Shown here piece after piece: positions 10,609 through 21,204 of a stretch of DNA of 64,000 bases. How positions within the stretch are numbered: position 1 is the first letter of the stretch; each line of letters begins with the position of its first letter. The position numbers and the translations under genes were made by a program. Under the pieces are notes generated by a model. It did no database searches. It saw only the letters and a list, made by a program, of their open reading frames with translations, and was not told the origin of the DNA. The DNA comes from Erinaceus europaeus (Eukaryota > Chordata > Mammalia > Eulipotyphla > Erinaceidae), in assembly GCF_950295315.1 (NCBI RefSeq), contig NC_080171.1, positions 34,092,361 through 34,156,360 of the forward strand, written 5' to 3'.

Positions 10609-10639
<31 letters not shown>

Positions 10640-10642
10640 CAG
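10605..10642. repeat. (GA)n microsatellite
   Basis: Short GA-rich run (AGAGAGAGAGAGAGAGAAAG and continuation). It is followed by an AT-rich tract to about 10760. Confidence 0.85.
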
Positions 10643-11215
10643 ACATAGCAGCCATATGTAAAAGAAACAATATAATTGTTATAGACATAACAATTACATT
10701 ATAAATATAAAATATTATAAATATAAAACAATATATGTTATAAATATAAAACAATATAAATGGATTGTGGAATCTAACTAGGGTGAGGTGAGTAAAAGAG
10801 TGTGCAACAGTAAAACATGGTGGAGGCAGTCAGTGGGAGGTACCAATATGTTTGAACAATTGTTGGAATAATGAGCAAGAGAAAAGGAGATTGTGATCTG
10901 AGTAAGATGCTTGACCTTGAAATTTTGGAGGCAACTTAGTTTATAATTGCAAGGTCTAGGGCATTTGCATGGAAGTCAGTGGAAGTTAGATTATTGCAAC
11001 AAAGGTAAGCCAGTATGATCAAACAATCTGATAGTACACATTTCTAGTAACTGAGGTATCTTGGAGATGTTGTGTATATGCAGGAAAAATAGTTTGGAAG
11101 CAATGATAAGGAGTAAGGGCAGGCCTAACACATCTTCAAGCCTTTTTGAAAACTGAGTGTGTGGTTACTGTTTGAGAGGGTTGCAACTGAATTATTGTCT
11201 CACAGCACTACTTAG
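10643..11215. other. Pre-insertion locus left of the full-length L1
   Basis: AT-rich then mixed-composition DNA that I cannot assign to a repeat family. It continues on the other side of the L1 at 17423-17890 and forms the original target locus. Confidence 0.4.
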
Positions 11216-11228
11216 AATAAGGAAGTGA
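11216..11228. repeat. Target-site duplication of the full-length L1, left
   Basis: AATAAGGAAGTGA, identical over 13 bases to 17410-17422, the first bases of which merge with the poly(A) tail. It fixes both ends of the L1 insertion. Confidence 0.92.
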
Positions 11229-12033
11229 TTTCCGGAGGCGGAGCTACGAGCAGCAGATCGCTTTCTCTCCTTTCCTCTCCTCTCCTCTCCTCTCCTCTCC
11301 TCTCCTCTCCTCTCCTCTCCTCTCCTCTCCTCTCCCGGATCAACTAGGAATACCAAAGGAGACCACCCGGGACCGAAACAAGACAGGACTAGAATGACCA
11401 CAGGAACCCAGTAAATCAACGGTGAGTACAAACACATGTGGCTGGTGACAGAGAGGAGAGAGGGGCCTAGGGAGAGATTAAGTGACTGCTAACAGTTCAG
11501 CAGTTTATCAGTTGAGACACCACTTCTGGCCTGCTCCACCAACAAGGGGACTGCTTAAGGGAGGAGAGGACTCCCAAAAGACTCACCAAGTGCAACTCTG
11601 AGTATCCATTGCTACTACCCTCAGAATCTGGAGCAGCGACAGGAAGGGACACCAGGGGATAGAGATCTAACCAGGAAACTCAGAAGACCTATAGCTCGGT
11701 GGCATAGCTGAGGTGCTGTGAAAGTCTCTTTGCATAACCACTGGATTATCTCTGCCACACCCTGCTTTATCTCTTGGTCTGGAGTCAGTGATTAAGCTAA
11801 GAAGCCTATTGATAGTTTAAAAGCCCTCAGGCTCCCATAGCCTACAGGGAAGGAAAAAAAAAAAAGAAAGAGGCTTTTAAACCACTGAGCTCCAACTCAG
11901 GGATTGAAATAACTGTTAACTTCCACCACTGTGAACCCTTTAATTAACTTACTTAGACACAAGTCAATCCAGGCAATAGTGATCAATAATTTGAAAAGTA
12001 CTGATAAAGGAAACTCATAACATAATATATAAA
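11229..12033 (+). promoter_or_regulatory. L1 5'UTR (internal promoter region)
   Basis: An 805-bp leader with several CpG near its start (CCGGAGGCGGAGCTACGAG). A pyrimidine pentanucleotide array is at 11275-11335, followed by ~700 bp of unique L1 leader. L1 5'UTRs carry an internal Pol II promoter; that role here is by family. No monomer repeats of the mouse type are visible. Confidence 0.75.
11275..11335 (+). repeat. (TCTCC)n array in the L1 5'UTR
   Basis: About twelve near-perfect TCTCC units starting roughly 45 bp from the L1 5' end, ending at CCGGATC. The position near the transcription start is notable because array length could vary between copies. Confidence 0.92.
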
Positions 12034-13005
12034 ATGGTTAAAACAACAAGAAGAAATATTGGAGAATCGAACCAGGACAAGAGTCCAGCTAAAAGTCCTC
12101 CAGAGGGTAAAGCACAAAATGAGTTCAACATCCAAACATTAGCTAAGGAAATAATAACAGGAGTGAGTAAAGAATTTGAAAAAATTGTAATCAGAAATGC
12201 AGGAACAACAAATGAGAATATGGAAGAAAATACTAATTATCTCATGGTTATTAGAGAGCTGAAAGCTGAAATTGCTGAGCTAAGAAGGCAACTAGCTGAA
12301 CAAGCTAAAACAGTATCAGAGCAGGGCAACAAAATAGATGACCTCCAGAAAACAGTAGAGGGCAGAGAGAATAGAATCTATGAGGCTGAAGACAGAATTA
12401 GCAAGATTGAGGATGAATTAGAGACAACTAAAAAAGAAGTAAGAGATCTCAAAAGGAGATTAAGAGATGCTGAAAACAACAACAGAGTCCTATGGGATGA
12501 CTTCAAAAGAAACAATATACGCATTATTGGCATACCAAAGGAAGAAAGAGAAGGAGAGGAAGAAAGCATTTTCCAGGCCATAGTAGCTGAAAACTTCTCT
12601 AGTCTAGACAACATAAAAGACATAAAAATTCAAGAAGCCCAGAGGGTCCCAAACAGAATTAACCCAGACCTAAAGACACCAAGACATATCATACTTAGAA
12701 TGGAAAGGAATAAGGATAAAGAAAGGATCCTGAAGGCTGCAAGAGAAAAACAAAGAGTCACCTACAAAGGAAAACCCATAAGTTTAGCAGCAGACTTCTC
12801 CATACAAATACTACAGGCCAGAAGAGAATGGCAAGATATCTATCGAGTGCTCAATGAGAAAGGCTTTCAGCCAAGAATACTATATCCTGCTAGACTGTCA
12901 TTCAGACTAGAGGGAGGCATCAAAACCTTCTCAGACAAGCAACAGTTGAAGGAAGCAACCATCACCAAGCCTGCCCTGAAAGAAGTTCTGAAAGGTCTCC
13001 TATAA
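12034..13005 (+). CDS. L1 ORF1 protein (ORF1p), intact
   Basis: A 323-residue open frame with a good initiation context (A at -3, G at +4). ORF1p is the L1 RNA-binding chaperone. It forms trimers, coats L1 RNA in cytoplasmic particles and is needed for retrotransposition. Visible layout: a basic, polar N-terminus (1-65); a long coiled coil (about 70-158) rich in heptad L/I/E/K positions; an RRM-like domain (about 159-253, starting NNIRIIGIPKEER and containing RHIILRMERNKDKERIL); and a C-terminal domain (about 254-315, with REWQDIYRVLNEKGFQPRIL and YPARLSF). Length and order fit mammalian ORF1p of about 300-370 residues. It is the only full-length protein frame I can name in the window. It could in principle still be made if the element were transcribed; activity is not shown. 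Confidence 0.95.
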   Translation: MVKTTRRNIGESNQDKSPAKSPPEGKAQNEFNIQTLAKEIITGVSKEFEKIVIRNAGTTNENMEENTNYLMVIRELKAEIAELRRQLAEQAKTVSEQGNKIDDLQKTVEGRENRIYEAEDRISKIEDELETTKKEVRDLKRRLRDAENNNRVLWDDFKRNNIRIIGIPKEEREGEEESIFQAIVAENFSSLDNIKDIKIQEAQRVPNRINPDLKTPRHIILRMERNKDKERILKAAREKQRVTYKGKPISLAADFSIQILQARREWQDIYRVLNEKGFQPRILYPARLSFRLEGGIKTFSDKQQLKEATITKPALKEVLKGLL

Positions 13006-13061
13006 ACAAGCAGACCATCACAAATAGGACATATATCAAAACACTCTAAAACTCTATAAGA

Positions 13062-16000
13062 ATGGTGTTAAAATATCTTCAATCTTTGATATCAATAAAT
13101 GTCAATTGCCTGAATTCACCTATTAAAAAACACAGAGTAGTAAGATGAATCAGAAAACACAACCCAACAATATGCTGTCTACAGGAAACCCACCTAACTC
13201 AACAAGATAAACACAGACTTAAAGTGAAAGGATGGAAAACTATCATACAAGCCAAGGACCCACAAAAAAGGGCAGGAGCAGCTATTCTCATATCTGACAT
13301 GATAGACTTTAAAATAGATAAGATTAAAAAAGATAGGAATGGACACTACTTAATGCTCAGAGGATCAGTCAATCAAGAGGACTTAACAATTATTAACATC
13401 TATGTACCCAATGAGAAGCCATCTAAATACATCCAACTTCTACTGAAAGAGCTACAGCAATATATTAACAGTAACACAATCATAGTAGGGGACTTCAACA
13501 CCCCACTATCTCAACTTGACAGATCATCCAGGCAGAAAATCAATAAAGACATAAGGGAGCTAAATGAAGAGATAGATAAACTAGAACTATTGGACATTCT
13601 CAGATTCATTCATCCCAAGAAACTGGAATACACATTTTACTCAAATCCACATGGGTCATTCTCAAGGACAGACCATATGTTAGGCCACAATGACAGCATC
13701 AGCAAATTCAAGAGCATTGAAATCATCCCAAGCATCTTCTTACATCACAGTGGAATTAAACTAACACTTAACAATCAACACAAGATTAGTAATAGTCCCA
13801 AAATGTGGAAGCTCAACAGTACACTTGTTAACAACTTCTGGGTCAAAGAGGAAATCAAGGAAGAAATCAAAATGTTTCGAGAGTTCAATGAAAATGAAGA
13901 CACAAGCTATCAAAATATTTGGGACACAGCTAAAGCAGTCCTAAGAGGGAAGTTCATAGCTATACAAGCACACATTAGGAAACAAGAAAAAGCACAAATA
14001 AACAGCCTGATTGCACATCTGAAAGACCTAAAAGAAGAAGAACAAAGGAACTCTAAAGCAAACAGAAGGACAGAAATCACTAAAGTTAGGGCAGAAATAA
14101 ATAACATTGAGAATAGGAAAACCATACAAAAGATCAATGAAAGTAAATGTTGGTTCTTCGAAAGAATAAACAAAATCGACAAACCTTTAGCCCGACTCAC
14201 AAAACAAAAAAGGGAGAAGACCCAAATAAATCGGATACTAAATGAAAGAGGAGATATCACAACAGAAACCACAGAAATTCAACATATCATGCAAGGCTTC
14301 TATGAACAACTATATGCCACCAAGCTAGAGAACCTGGAAGAAATGGATGATTTCCTAGATACCTACCAACTTCCAAAACTAAGTAAAGAGGAAGTGGATA
14401 ACATGAACAGGCCCATCACAGCTAATGAAATTGAAACAGTTATCAAAAATCTTCCCAAAAATAAAAGTCCTGGAACAGAAGGTTTTACAAATGAATTCTA
14501 CAAAACCTTCAAAGAAGAACTAATACCTCTACTTTTAAAAGTTTCCAGAAGATTGAAGACACTGGAATACTCCCTGCCAGCTTCTATGAAGCCAACATCA
14601 CCCTGATACCAATAGCAGACAGGGACACAACCAAAAAAGAAAACTACAGACCAATATCTCTGATGACTAACACTTAACAATCAACACAAGATTAGTAATA
14701 GTCCCAAAATGTGGAAGCTCAACAGTACACTTGTTAACAACTTCTGGGTCAAAGAGGAAATCAAGGAAGAAATCAAAATGTTTCGAGAGTTCAATGAAAA
14801 TGAAGACACAAGCTATCAAAATATTTGGGACACAGCTAAAGCAGTCCTAAGAGGGAAGTTCATAGCTATACAAGCACACATTAGGAAACAAGAAAAAGCA
14901 CAAATAAACTAAAAAAGAAAACTACAGACCAATATCTCTGATGAACATAGATGCAAAAATATTGAACAAAATTCTAGCCAACTGGATACAGCAGTATATC
15001 AAAAAGATTGTCCATTATGACCAAGTGGGGTTTATCCCAGGCATGCAAGGTTGGTTTAATATACGTAAATCAATCAATGTGATCCACCACATCAACAAAA
15101 GCAAGACCAAAAACCACATGGTCATATCAATAGATGCAGAGAAAGCCTTTGACAAAATACAACATCACTTTATGATCAAAACACTACAAAAAATGGGAGT
15201 AGATGGAAAATTCCTGAAGATAGTGGAGTCTATCTATAGCAAACCTACAGCCAACATAATACTCAATGGTGAAAAACTGGAAGCATTTCCCCTCAGATCA
15301 GGTACTAGACAGGGCTACCCACTATCACCATTACTATTCAACATAGTGTTGGAAGTTCTTGCCATAACAATTAGGCAGGAGCAAGGAATTAAAGGCATAC
15401 AGATTGGAAGAGAAGAAGTCAAACTGTCCTTATTTGCAGATGACATGATAGTATACATGGAAAAACCTAAGGAATCCAGCAAGAAGCTTTTGGAAATCAT
15501 CAGGCAATACAGTAAGGTGTCAGGCTATAAAATTAACATTCAAAAGTCAGTGGCATTCCTCTATGCAAACACTAAGTTAGAAGAAATTGAAATCCAGAAA
15601 TCAGTTCCTTTTACTATAGCAACAAAAACAATAAAATATCTAGGAGTAAACCTAGCCAAAGAAGTGAAAGACTTGTATACTGAAAATTATGAGTCACTAC
15701 TCAAAGAAATTGAAAAAGACACAAAGAAGTGGAACGATATTCCATGTTCATGGGTTGGAAGAATTAACATCATCAAAATGAATATACTACCCAGAGCCAT
15801 CTACAAATTTAATGCTATCCCCATCAAGATCCCACCCACATTTTTTAGGAGAATAGAACAAATGCTACAAATGTTTATCTGGAACCAGAAAAGACCTAGA
15901 ATTGCCAAAACAATCTTGAGAAAAAAAGAACAGAACCGGAGGCATCACACTCCCAGATCTCAAACTGTATTATAGGGCCATTGTCATCAAAACTGCTTGG

Positions 16001-17150
16001 TACTGGAACATGAATAGACACACTGACCAGTGGAATAGAATTGAGAGCCCAGAAATGAGGCCCCACACCTATGGACATCTAATCTTTGACAAAGGGGCCC
16101 AGACTATTACATGGGGAAAGCAGAGTCTCTTCAACAAATGATGTTGGAAACAATGGGTTGAAACATGCAGAAGAATGAAACTGAATCACTGTATTTCACC
16201 AAATACAAAAGTAAATTCCAAGGGGATCAAGGACTTGCATGTTAGACCACAAACTCTCAAATACTTAGAGGAAAATATTGGCAGAACTCTTTTCCGCATA
16301 AATTTTAAAGACATTTTCAATGAAACGAATCCAATTACAAAGAAGACTAAGGCAAGTATAAACCTATGGGACTACATCAAATTAAAAAGTTATTCACAGC
16401 AAAAGAAACCACTACCCAAACCAAGAGACCCCTCACAGAATGGGAGAAGATCTATACATGTCATACATCAGATAAGAGTTTAATAACCAACATATATAAA
16501 GAGCTTGCCAGACTCAACAACAAGACAACAAATAACCCCATCCAAAAATGGGGGGAGGACTTGGACAGAATATTCACCACAGAAGAGATCCAAAAGGCTG
16601 AGAAACACATGAAAAAATGCTCCAAGTCTCTGATTGTCAGAGAAATGCAAAGAAAGACAACAATGAGATATTACTTCACTCCTGTGAGAATGTCATACAT
16701 CAGAAAAGGTAACAGCAGCAAATGCTGGAGAGGGTGTGGGAGTCAAAGGAACCCTCCTGCACTGCTGGTGGGAATGTAAATTAGTCCAAGCTCTGTGGAG
16801 AACAGTCTGGAGAACTCTCAGAAGGCTAGAAATGGACCTACCCTATTACCCTGCAATTCCTCTCCTGGGGATATATCCTAAGAAACTCAACACATCCATC
16901 CAAAAAGATCTGTGTACACATATGTTCTTGGCAGCACAATTTGTAATAGCCAAAACCTGGAAGCAACCCAGGTGTCCAACAACAGATGAGTGGCTGAGCA
17001 AGTTGTGATATATATACACAATGGAATACTACTCAGCTGTAAAAAATGGTGACTTCACTGTTTTCAGCCGATCTTGGATGGACCTTGAAAAAAATCATGT
17101 TGAGTGAAATAAGTCAGAAACAGAAGGATGAATATGGGATGATGTCACTC
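13062..17150 (+). pseudogene. L1 ORF2 (endonuclease-reverse transcriptase), broken
   Basis: ORF2p nicks target DNA and reverse-transcribes L1 RNA. From ATG 13062 the frame follows the AP-like endonuclease: Q-E-T-H-L with the catalytic Glu codon at 13185, GDFNTP with Asp at 13491, and a TDHMLGH segment. The family's C-terminal Asp-His pair reads His-His (codon 13743), a probable active-site loss. The RT domain keeps FADD at 15433-15444. The Cys-rich C-terminus (CWRGCG, HCWWECKLVQALW) lies at 16720-16800. Breaks: TGA at 13146, 16139 and 17006, each where family proteins have Trp; frameshifts near 14540, 15922, 16390 and 16737; and a 277-bp insertion at 14667-14943 made of a templated copy plus flank duplication, carrying a stop (TAA 14674). 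No complete ORF2p can be made. Confidence 0.93.
14667..14909 (+). repeat. Templated 243-bp duplication inside ORF2
   Basis: This is a base-for-base copy of 13761-14003 (243 of 243 identical by reading), placed about 900 bp downstream in the same orientation. The 34-bp flank at 14633-14666 is repeated at 14911-14944. One extra T (14910) lies at the right junction, and 1 base of microhomology at the left. A simple tandem duplication would not give this arrangement. Confidence 0.92.
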
Positions 17151-17381
17151 TCAGGCCGAAGTTGAAAAACAAGATTAGAAAAGAAAACACAAGTAGAAAT
17201 GGAATTGGCGTATTGCACCAAAGTAAAAGACTCTGGGGTGGGTGGGTGGGTGGGGAGAATACAGGTCCATGAAAGATGATGAATGACATAGTGGGGGTTG
17301 TATTGTTAAATGGGAATCTGGGGAATGTTATGCATGTACAAACTATTGTATTTACTGTTGAATGTAAAACATTAATTTCCC

Positions 17382-17411
17382 AATAAAGAAATAAATTATA
17401 AAAAAAAAAAA
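17382..17411 (+). terminator. L1 poly(A) signals and tail
   Basis: AATAAA at 17382 and again at 17390, followed by an A-run from 17400 to the TSD. This is the normal 3' end of the L1 transcript and of the inserted cDNA. Confidence 0.85.
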
Positions 17412-17422
17412 TAAGGAAGTGA

Positions 17423-17890
17423 AGGTAAATTCCAGAAAGGAGTCTAAAGCATATGGAGGATTGTCAGAGTTTCAGAGGGCCTAGTGCAAAGTATTACAGA
17501 GTCATGGAAATGGGCATGAGGGGTGACTCTGAGGAATGGGCTTCTTCTGATGGAATGACAGGGTTATGATGTAATGAGTGTAGTCCTGGTAATTTTAGAA
17601 GGAAATTAGCTCTTATTAGTGCTTCTGCTTTAATAATGTTCTTACAGGTCATGTGGAATGTTGAGTCTAGAGATGTGTGGCAGTGAGTTGGGAGGACCTT
17701 TCATACTTTATATGAATTTTCCTTGTATTTTAGGCAGGTTGGGAATAGGTAGGGTAGGATAGTGTTTTCTCAGAAAAAAAAAAAAAGAGTTCAGTTTAGA
17801 CATGTTGAGGTAAATATTCAGTTTTCATAAGAAACAGCTAAGGGGGTTATTTAAAAAATTTATAATAGGTCTTCTGAGGTGACTTAAGTG
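17423..17890. other. Pre-insertion locus right of the L1
   Basis: Continuation of the target locus beyond the right TSD. No gene or repeat could be assigned apart from a 15-bp A-run near 17774-17788. Confidence 0.4.
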
Positions 17891-17905
17891 AAAAATTAAG
17901 TATAT

Positions 17906-18090
17906 GCACCAAAGTAAAAGACTCTGGGGTGGGTGGGTAGGGGAGAGTTCAGGTCCTGGAACAGGATGGAAGAGAACCTAGTGGGGGTTGTATTGTTGTG
18001 TGAAAAACTGAGAAATGTTATGCATGTACAAACTATTGTATTTACTGTTGACTGTAATAATATTAACCCCAGTAAAGAAATTAAAAAAAG
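17906..18090 (+). mobile_element. Severely 5'-truncated L1, short-3'UTR lineage
   Basis: It carries only the last ~185 bp of the same L1 type as the full-length copy, starting at GCACCAAAGTAAAAGACTCT and including TGTTATGCATGTACAAACTA. A TSD of about 15 bp with one mismatch (AAAAATTAAGTATAT at 17891-17905, AAAAATGAAGTATAT at 18091-18105) brackets it. Confidence 0.88.
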
Positions 18091-18210
18091 AAAAATGAAG
18101 TATATTTCTTATAATGATAAAAAGAACAAATTAAAAAAAGCAAAGAGTTTCTAGAGTGGATATGTTATTATTTTTCTTGAAGACAACTTTCCCCCCCTCT
18201 CTTTACCCTT

Positions 18211-18553
18211 ATTTATTTATTTGCCTCCAGGGTTATTGCTGGGGGCTCAGTGCCTACACTACGAATCCACTGCTCCTGGAGGCTAATTTTTTCCTTTTGT
18301 TGTCCATCATCGTTGTTGTTATTATTATTGTTGTTAATAATATTGTTGTTATTGATGTTATATAGGACAGAGAGAAATTGAGAGAAGAAGGGAAGAGAGA
18401 GGCAGAGAAAGATAGACACCTGCAGTCCTGCTTCACAGCCTGTGAAGTGACCCCTCTGCAGGTGGCGAGCTGGGGGCTTGAACCAAGATCCTTATGCTGG
18501 CCCTTGCGCTTTGTAGCATGTGTGCTTAACCCACTGCACCACCGCCCACACCC
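18211..18553 (-). mobile_element. Full-length long-form ERI-type SINE
   Basis: Minus-strand copy with the extra 3' module seen in long forms (GCCTCCAGGGTTATTGCTGG to GCTCCTGGAGGC), then a TTG/TTA-rich stretch, the CT-rich body, the CACCTGCAGG segment and the tRNA-like head near 18520-18553. Confidence 0.88.
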
Positions 18554-18555
18554 CT

Positions 18556-18762
18556 TTTTCTTTTATTTTTTTATTTGACGGGAAAGAGAGAAAATGAGAG
18601 GGATGGAGGAGATAGAGAGGGAGAGAGATGATGAGAGACACCTGTACCATAGCTTCACAGCTTGTGAATCTTCCCCCTTGCAGGTAGGTGTCAGGTGTTT
18701 GAACCCTGATCCTTGTACTTGGTAATCTGAGTATTCAACTGAGTGTGCAAGTGCCCAGCGCT
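18556..18762 (-). mobile_element. Second, older SINE next to the first
   Basis: Minus-strand short-form SINE with a GA-rich body (18590-18640), the TTGCAGGTAGGTGTCAGG segment and a decayed head ending near 18762. Confidence 0.75.
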
Positions 18763-19019
18763 GGATATAAATCATTTTAAGAGTGGGGAAAAATGAAAAG
18801 GATATAAGACAGATGTGGCAAATAGTATTTATTGCTTTCCCCAAATCTATTAGCCTCTCCCTCCTTAACAAGAGAAACTGAATTTTTAGCAGGGACATCA
18901 CTAAATGTAGGTTATCCCCGAGCCACCCTTGAAGCTAGATGGGACCAGATATCTAAATTCTGGCCAGTGTGATATGGTAGGTGTAGGATGTATCAGTGAT
19001 TATTAAAAACAATATTTCT

Positions 19020-19250
19020 CTTGTATGTCTGTGATCGATTTTGGTTGAACTTCCATGTCTTTAACCCACCTGGATTTTTTGTGCATTATGACATGTAGCA
19101 ATCCTTTTTCATTCTGCTGCATATCTCAATCCAATTTCCCCAACACTATTTGTTGAAAATATTTTCCTTTCTCCATTTCATGTTTTGGGCTCAACTTAAA
19201 AAAAAATTAGTTGTCCAGAGGTATGGGCAAGAAGAAGGTTTTGACCTTCT
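19020..19250 (-). mobile_element. Old L1 ORF2 fragment
   Basis: On the minus strand it matches the internal ORF2 region that is at 63560-63720 in the younger L1 (TTTAACCCACCTGGATTTTT, then CAATCCAATTTCCCCAACAC and TTTGTTGAAAATATTTTCC on plus). It is highly diverged. Confidence 0.65.
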
Positions 19251-19367
19251 TCACTAGCTTGGCCTGTGGGAGTATGTACTTAAGGTGGCTAAACTGTTAG
19301 AGAAAAGAAGCTCAGATTCTAGGTATTTATGAAACTGCCACATCCACCATGGCTTACTTTCCTCTGG

Positions 19368-19422
19368 GATTCTTCTTCTTTTCCTTCTCTTTCTTCTTCT
19401 CCTTCTCCTCCTCCTCCTTCTA
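19368..19422. repeat. (TTC)n/(TCC)n pyrimidine microsatellite
   Basis: An imperfect TTC then TCC/TTC run on plus. It produces the arginine/lysine-rich minus-strand frame at 19254-19502, which is not coding. Confidence 0.85.
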
Positions 19423-19599
19423 ACAAAGAGACTTTCATCAAATTTAATACAGGAGAACAGCCCTCCTTTTGTTAAAAACTGAAGACAAAGGGGGAGAGAC
19501 AAGATGAGAAAAGTGATTATAAAGAAAAGGTAAAATACCTTTCTTGTCTTATATGTGTCTTTCTATTTCTATTGTTGTTGTTGTATTTATTATTATTAT

Positions 19600-19722
19600 T
19601 ATTTTTTTTACCAGAGTACTACTTAGTTTTGGCTTAGGTTGGTGCAGCAGATTGAGTGTAGGATTTTGGGGCCACAGGTAGGAGAGGCTTTTTGCATAAC
19701 CATTATGGTATCTCCCCCACTT
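19600..19722 (-). mobile_element. Second-type tRNA-derived SINE
   Basis: Reverse complement of the family seen at 24289-24430. The head reads (minus) GGGGGAGATACCATAATGG then TTATGCAAAAAGCC, and the tail lies at the T-run 19600-19608. Confidence 0.7.
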
Positions 19723-20184
19723 ATGTTTTTCTTTTAATTATATTCCAACTTTAATTTTAAATAATATAAACTTGAATCCTCACAGTTGAGGTGTGCTGAA
19801 AGATCAAATGTGGGCTAATGCCATTTTGCCATTCCAGTTTTCAAAAAGAGGAAGAATGATTCTACAAAGTATTGAATTATGAGTTTTATTTTATTTCCTG
19901 GAGTTCCAAGAAGAGGAAGTGGTTGGGTCATCATTACAGTAACCTCATTTCCTTCTTTGACAGATATATTGGACTATGGTACCAAGGGAAATGTGGCAGA
20001 GTGTACTTTTGAACTAAAGCAAGACACTTGGAGGGGGTTTTCAAAATGTGTTCATAGATCAATCAGAAGAGTATTGGTTGAATAGAAGATTGAAGGAACA
20101 TACAAAGGCTGGTTCCCATGGGACAGCCAGGCTGCAGTTTCTATTTTTGCTCCCTGCCATAGCTTTAGCTTCGTCATAAGGACT
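19723..20184. other. Single-copy-looking DNA
   Basis: No repeat recognised. The plus-strand frame 19879-20085 has no domain or clear splice context. Confidence 0.35.
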
Positions 20185-20200
20185 AGCGCCCCCTTGTGGT
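20185..20200 (-). promoter_or_regulatory. CTCF-like motif
   Basis: AGCGCCCCCTTGTGGT on plus is the reverse complement of the core CTCF consensus (CCACNAGGGGGCGCT), matched at nearly every position. It lies in repeat-poor DNA. CTCF sites set insulators and loop anchors; occupancy here is unknown. Confidence 0.55.
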
Positions 20201-21204
20201 TAAAAGATGGTTTCATTGACACCATCCAGGAAAGAGGACACCTGAATCTTCCCTTTGAAGAGTCAGGAAGCTTCTCTATTGGATTATGACAACGTATCTT
20301 TTCTCATATTTTATTGACTCTAGCTGGATATGAACTCTGTCTCTGAGCCAATTACTCTTTGCAGGGAAGGGACTAATCTGCTTGTCTTAATTCTGACTAA
20401 GGTTGGGATTGGCTTCTTCTAAAACACAATGACTTCATGGGACAGGAAGGATATCATTTATACAGATGTATAGATATGAAGTGTGTTGATTAATTAACAG
20501 AAGAGACTGGATAATTTTGTAGGCAAATGTAGTACTCACCTTCTTTAGAAGACTTTTGAGAGTAAGAGCTTTTTTTTTTTTGAATTCAATAATGTAAAAT
20601 GCTGAATTGTGATGAAAAAGGCATTTTGATAGATATAAGCATTGCATTAGCTACACAGTATATTCCAATTAATAAAATGAGTGAACCCAAGGAAGAAGAT
20701 TGTTATTCACTATCGTGTAGGCCAAAATTTGTGGTTTCAGTTTTTTTTTTAAAATCACTGAATGCAACACTTCTACCAGATTATAATCAACCAATGTTTA
20801 CCTTTTGATAACAATAAAGGGTTTGCATGTTCTCAGAATGGTTAACAACTACAACTGTTCTTTTTTTATAATTACATAAGAGACTATATATAAAGATTTG
20901 CATCAAATTGCTCAGTTATAAATTAAAATCAAGTGGCTAGAATAGAAGTTCTTTTAAATTCTGTTTGAAATATTGACTTGACATATGTTAAACTTGAGTG
21001 TGATTTTAAAAAGTGGTAATGCAAAAGCTAAGTGCCCTAAAATGATACTCAAATATCTTGAATCATTTTATTGAGATCATGGAGACAGATTTTATTAAGC
21101 AAATTAATTTTATTAAGTTATCTTATACTTATTGCTGTTTTTAAACCATTTTGTTGTTCTTAAGCTAGACAAAGTCTACCAATAATAGTAAAAAAATTCA
21201 TGTT
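20201..21204. other. AT-rich unique DNA
   Basis: No repeat family identified. A near-consensus splice donor (AAG|GTGAGT on minus, about 20533-20541) follows a small open frame (20435-20647, minus), but its phase does not continue the candidate exons at 22-23 kb. Confidence 0.35.

Larger units (their letters stand above)
11229..17411 (+). mobile_element. End-to-end L1 retrotransposon, ORF2 dead
   Basis: A 6.18-kb L1 with all parts in order: 5'UTR (11229-12033), ORF1 (12034-13005), a 56-bp spacer, ORF2 pseudogene (13062 to about 17150), a short 3'UTR with a G-rich tract (about 17236-17254), two AATAAA signals (17382, 17390) and a poly(A) tail ending at 17411. A perfect 13-bp TSD flanks it. The intact TSD and intact ORF1 suggest a fairly recent insertion. 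ORF2 has three in-frame TGA codons, about four frameshifts and a templated duplication, so it cannot make a full protein. Its 3'UTR is about 250 bp, unlike the ~1.4-kb 3'UTR of the lineage at 1675-3101. Confidence 0.95.

Noticed and set aside
14709..14912. Separate small ORF inside the L1
   Set aside because: It is the templated copy of an internal ORF2 segment, not an independent gene.
13146..17008. APOBEC-type editing as the cause of the three TGG-to-TGA stops in ORF2
   Set aside because: The altered G is followed by A at 13148 but by T at 16141 and 17008, which is not one consistent editing context. Three sites are too few to test.
19254..19502. Arginine/lysine-rich frame
   Set aside because: It is generated by a (TTC)n/(TCC)n microsatellite.
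20435..20647. Minus-strand frame followed by a consensus-like donor as a third exon
   Set aside because: Its phase does not continue exon B, the frame runs through a 12-base A-tract, and the acceptor choice is unclear.
20599..20808. 69-codon plus-strand frame followed by an AATAAA-like site
   Set aside because: No domain, no upstream exon and no splice acceptor. The frame contains long homopolymer runs.
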